A DNA stretch of 12,922 bases, taken from Caryophanales bacterium UBA1231. GTDB lineage: Bacteria; Bacillota_I; Bacilli_A; ML615J-28; CAG-313. Made by a program: the position numbers and the translations under genes. Shown in pieces: positions 12,405 to 12,922 of this stretch; position 1 is the stretch's first letter, and every line of letters starts with the position of its first letter. The notes beneath the pieces were generated by a model that did no database searches, was not told where the DNA came from, and saw nothing but the letters and a program-made list of their open reading frames with translations. The DNA lies in the NCBI GenBank assembly GCA_002309035.1, contig DBWT01000070.1, positions 1 to 12,922 on the forward strand. The letters are read 5' to 3'.

Positions 12405-12922
12405 TCACCATTAAGTGCATAATAATAAGCACCATATATTCCAGCTTTATTATATAAAGATGCTAAAACAATTTTAGTATCCTTAATTGTATAAAATGCA
12501 AGTTCTTTAAAATGTTTTAAAGTCGGATCTAATAATACTGAACCTGCTTTTGAAACACCCCCACCAATAACAATGACATCAGGATTAAATGTTGCGGCAA
12601 GAATACTTAAGCCAATTGCTAAATAATATGCCGTTTTATCCATTACTTGGAGGGCAATTTTATCTTGTTCAATACAAGCTTGCGTGATATCGCGAATACT
12701 AATTCTTCCGTAACGATTTAAAAGAGTGTGTTTACCACGTCTTAAGCCATAAGCAGTTCTTCTAATTCCTGTTGCGCTAGCATATTGTTCAAGACAACCA
12801 GTTAGACCGCATGTGCAAGGACGGCCTTTGAATGGAAAGATTCTTATATGACCGATTTCCCCTGCCGAGCCATTAGAACCTGTATATAATTCTTTATTAA
12901 TAATAATTCCCCCACCAATACC
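12401..12922 (-). CDS. glcK: ROK-family sugar kinase (probable glucokinase), 5' end beyond window
   Basis: The C-terminal 173 residues of a ROK kinase, open to the right edge; roughly the first 140-150 residues, including the catalytic Asp, are missing. Visible features are the glycine-rich GIGGGII at 1-7 (visible numbering), the zinc site formed by EIGH (H25) and CTCGLTGC (C36, C38, C43) followed by LEQYAS, and the late nucleotide-region motif IGGGVS at 119-124. These are diagnostic of ROK kinases and not of ROK repressors alone, but the absent N-terminus means a fused DNA-binding domain cannot be excluded. Glucose is the most likely substrate given the spacing and the neighbouring YqgX-type gene; N-acetylmannosamine or fructose kinases share the same motifs. 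The gene ends in TGA, overlapping the next start codon. The internal Met at 12643 is not a real start, because coding continues upstream with all the zinc-site motifs. Confidence 0.9.
   Translation of the reverse strand, partial: GIGGGIIINKELYTGSNGSAGEIGHIRIFPFKGRPCTCGLTGCLEQYASATGIRRTAYGLRRGKHTLLNRYGRISIRDITQACIEQDKIALQVMDKTAYYLAIGLSILAATFNPDVIVIGGGVSKAGSVLLDPTLKHFKELAFYTIKDTKIVLASLYNKAGIYGAYYYALNGE

Noticed and set aside
12401..12643. Reading the ROK gene as a short 80-residue protein starting at 12643
   Set aside because: The frame is open to the window edge and the upstream residues carry the ROK zinc site (EIGH, CTCGLTGC); the Met is internal.

Overview
The window is AT-rich, and every gene I can support lies on the minus strand, so transcription runs from high to low coordinates. 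TGA is used as a stop codon (end of the ROK kinase gene at 12401) and Trp is TGG, so the code is the standard bacterial one and not the mycoplasma code. Strong AAAGGAGG-type ribosome binding sites, sigma-A-like promoters, CcpA-type operators, glyoxalase-II-like and ROK proteins of Bacillus type, and Lys/Asn/Glu-rich proteins suggest a low-GC Bacilli or Mollicutes-related anaerobe (an uncultured gut lineage is plausible). That placement is inference from style, not from a marker gene.

Layout in transcription order. (1) 12922-11775: the C-terminal half of a ROK-family sugar kinase (probably glucokinase), translationally coupled by an ATGA overlap to a small glyoxalase-II-like metallo-beta-lactamase hydrolase. 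(2) 11686-9053: a large lipoprotein with a Gly/Asn-rich tether, Ig-like stalk domains and a C-terminal DUF885 metallopeptidase-like domain with an HEGYPGH motif. It has its own ribosome binding site, a possible promoter and a clear terminator. (3) 8959-8567: a 130-residue three-helix membrane protein of unknown function, with its own candidate promoter and terminator. (4) 8285 to the left edge: a complete oligopeptide ABC importer operon oppA-oppB-oppC-oppD-oppF, with oppF cut by the window start.

The opp operon has a well-formed extended -10 promoter at 8361-8389. Two CcpA-type cre-like operators lie 41 bp apart just upstream. Between oppA and oppB there is a 148-bp spacer with a long hairpin and a second, mutually exclusive hairpin that ends next to the oppB ribosome binding site. 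oppB, oppC, oppD and oppF follow with 1-8 nt gene overlaps.

The most unusual feature is that every Opp subunit is enlarged. OppA (915 aa) has an Ala-rich helical tether and a C-terminal add-on. OppB has a longer first external loop. OppC (647 aa) carries a domain of about 325 residues in its first extracytoplasmic loop. OppD (494 aa) has a charged helical insertion of about 150 residues between Q-loop and signature motif and has lost the C-terminal cysteine motif. OppF has an N-terminal extension plus a different charged helical insertion between Walker A and Q-loop. A reasonable model is a peptide-scavenging module: a surface metallopeptidase may release peptides that an expanded Opp complex imports, under carbon-catabolite control. 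No CRISPR array, tRNA, rRNA or mobile element is visible.
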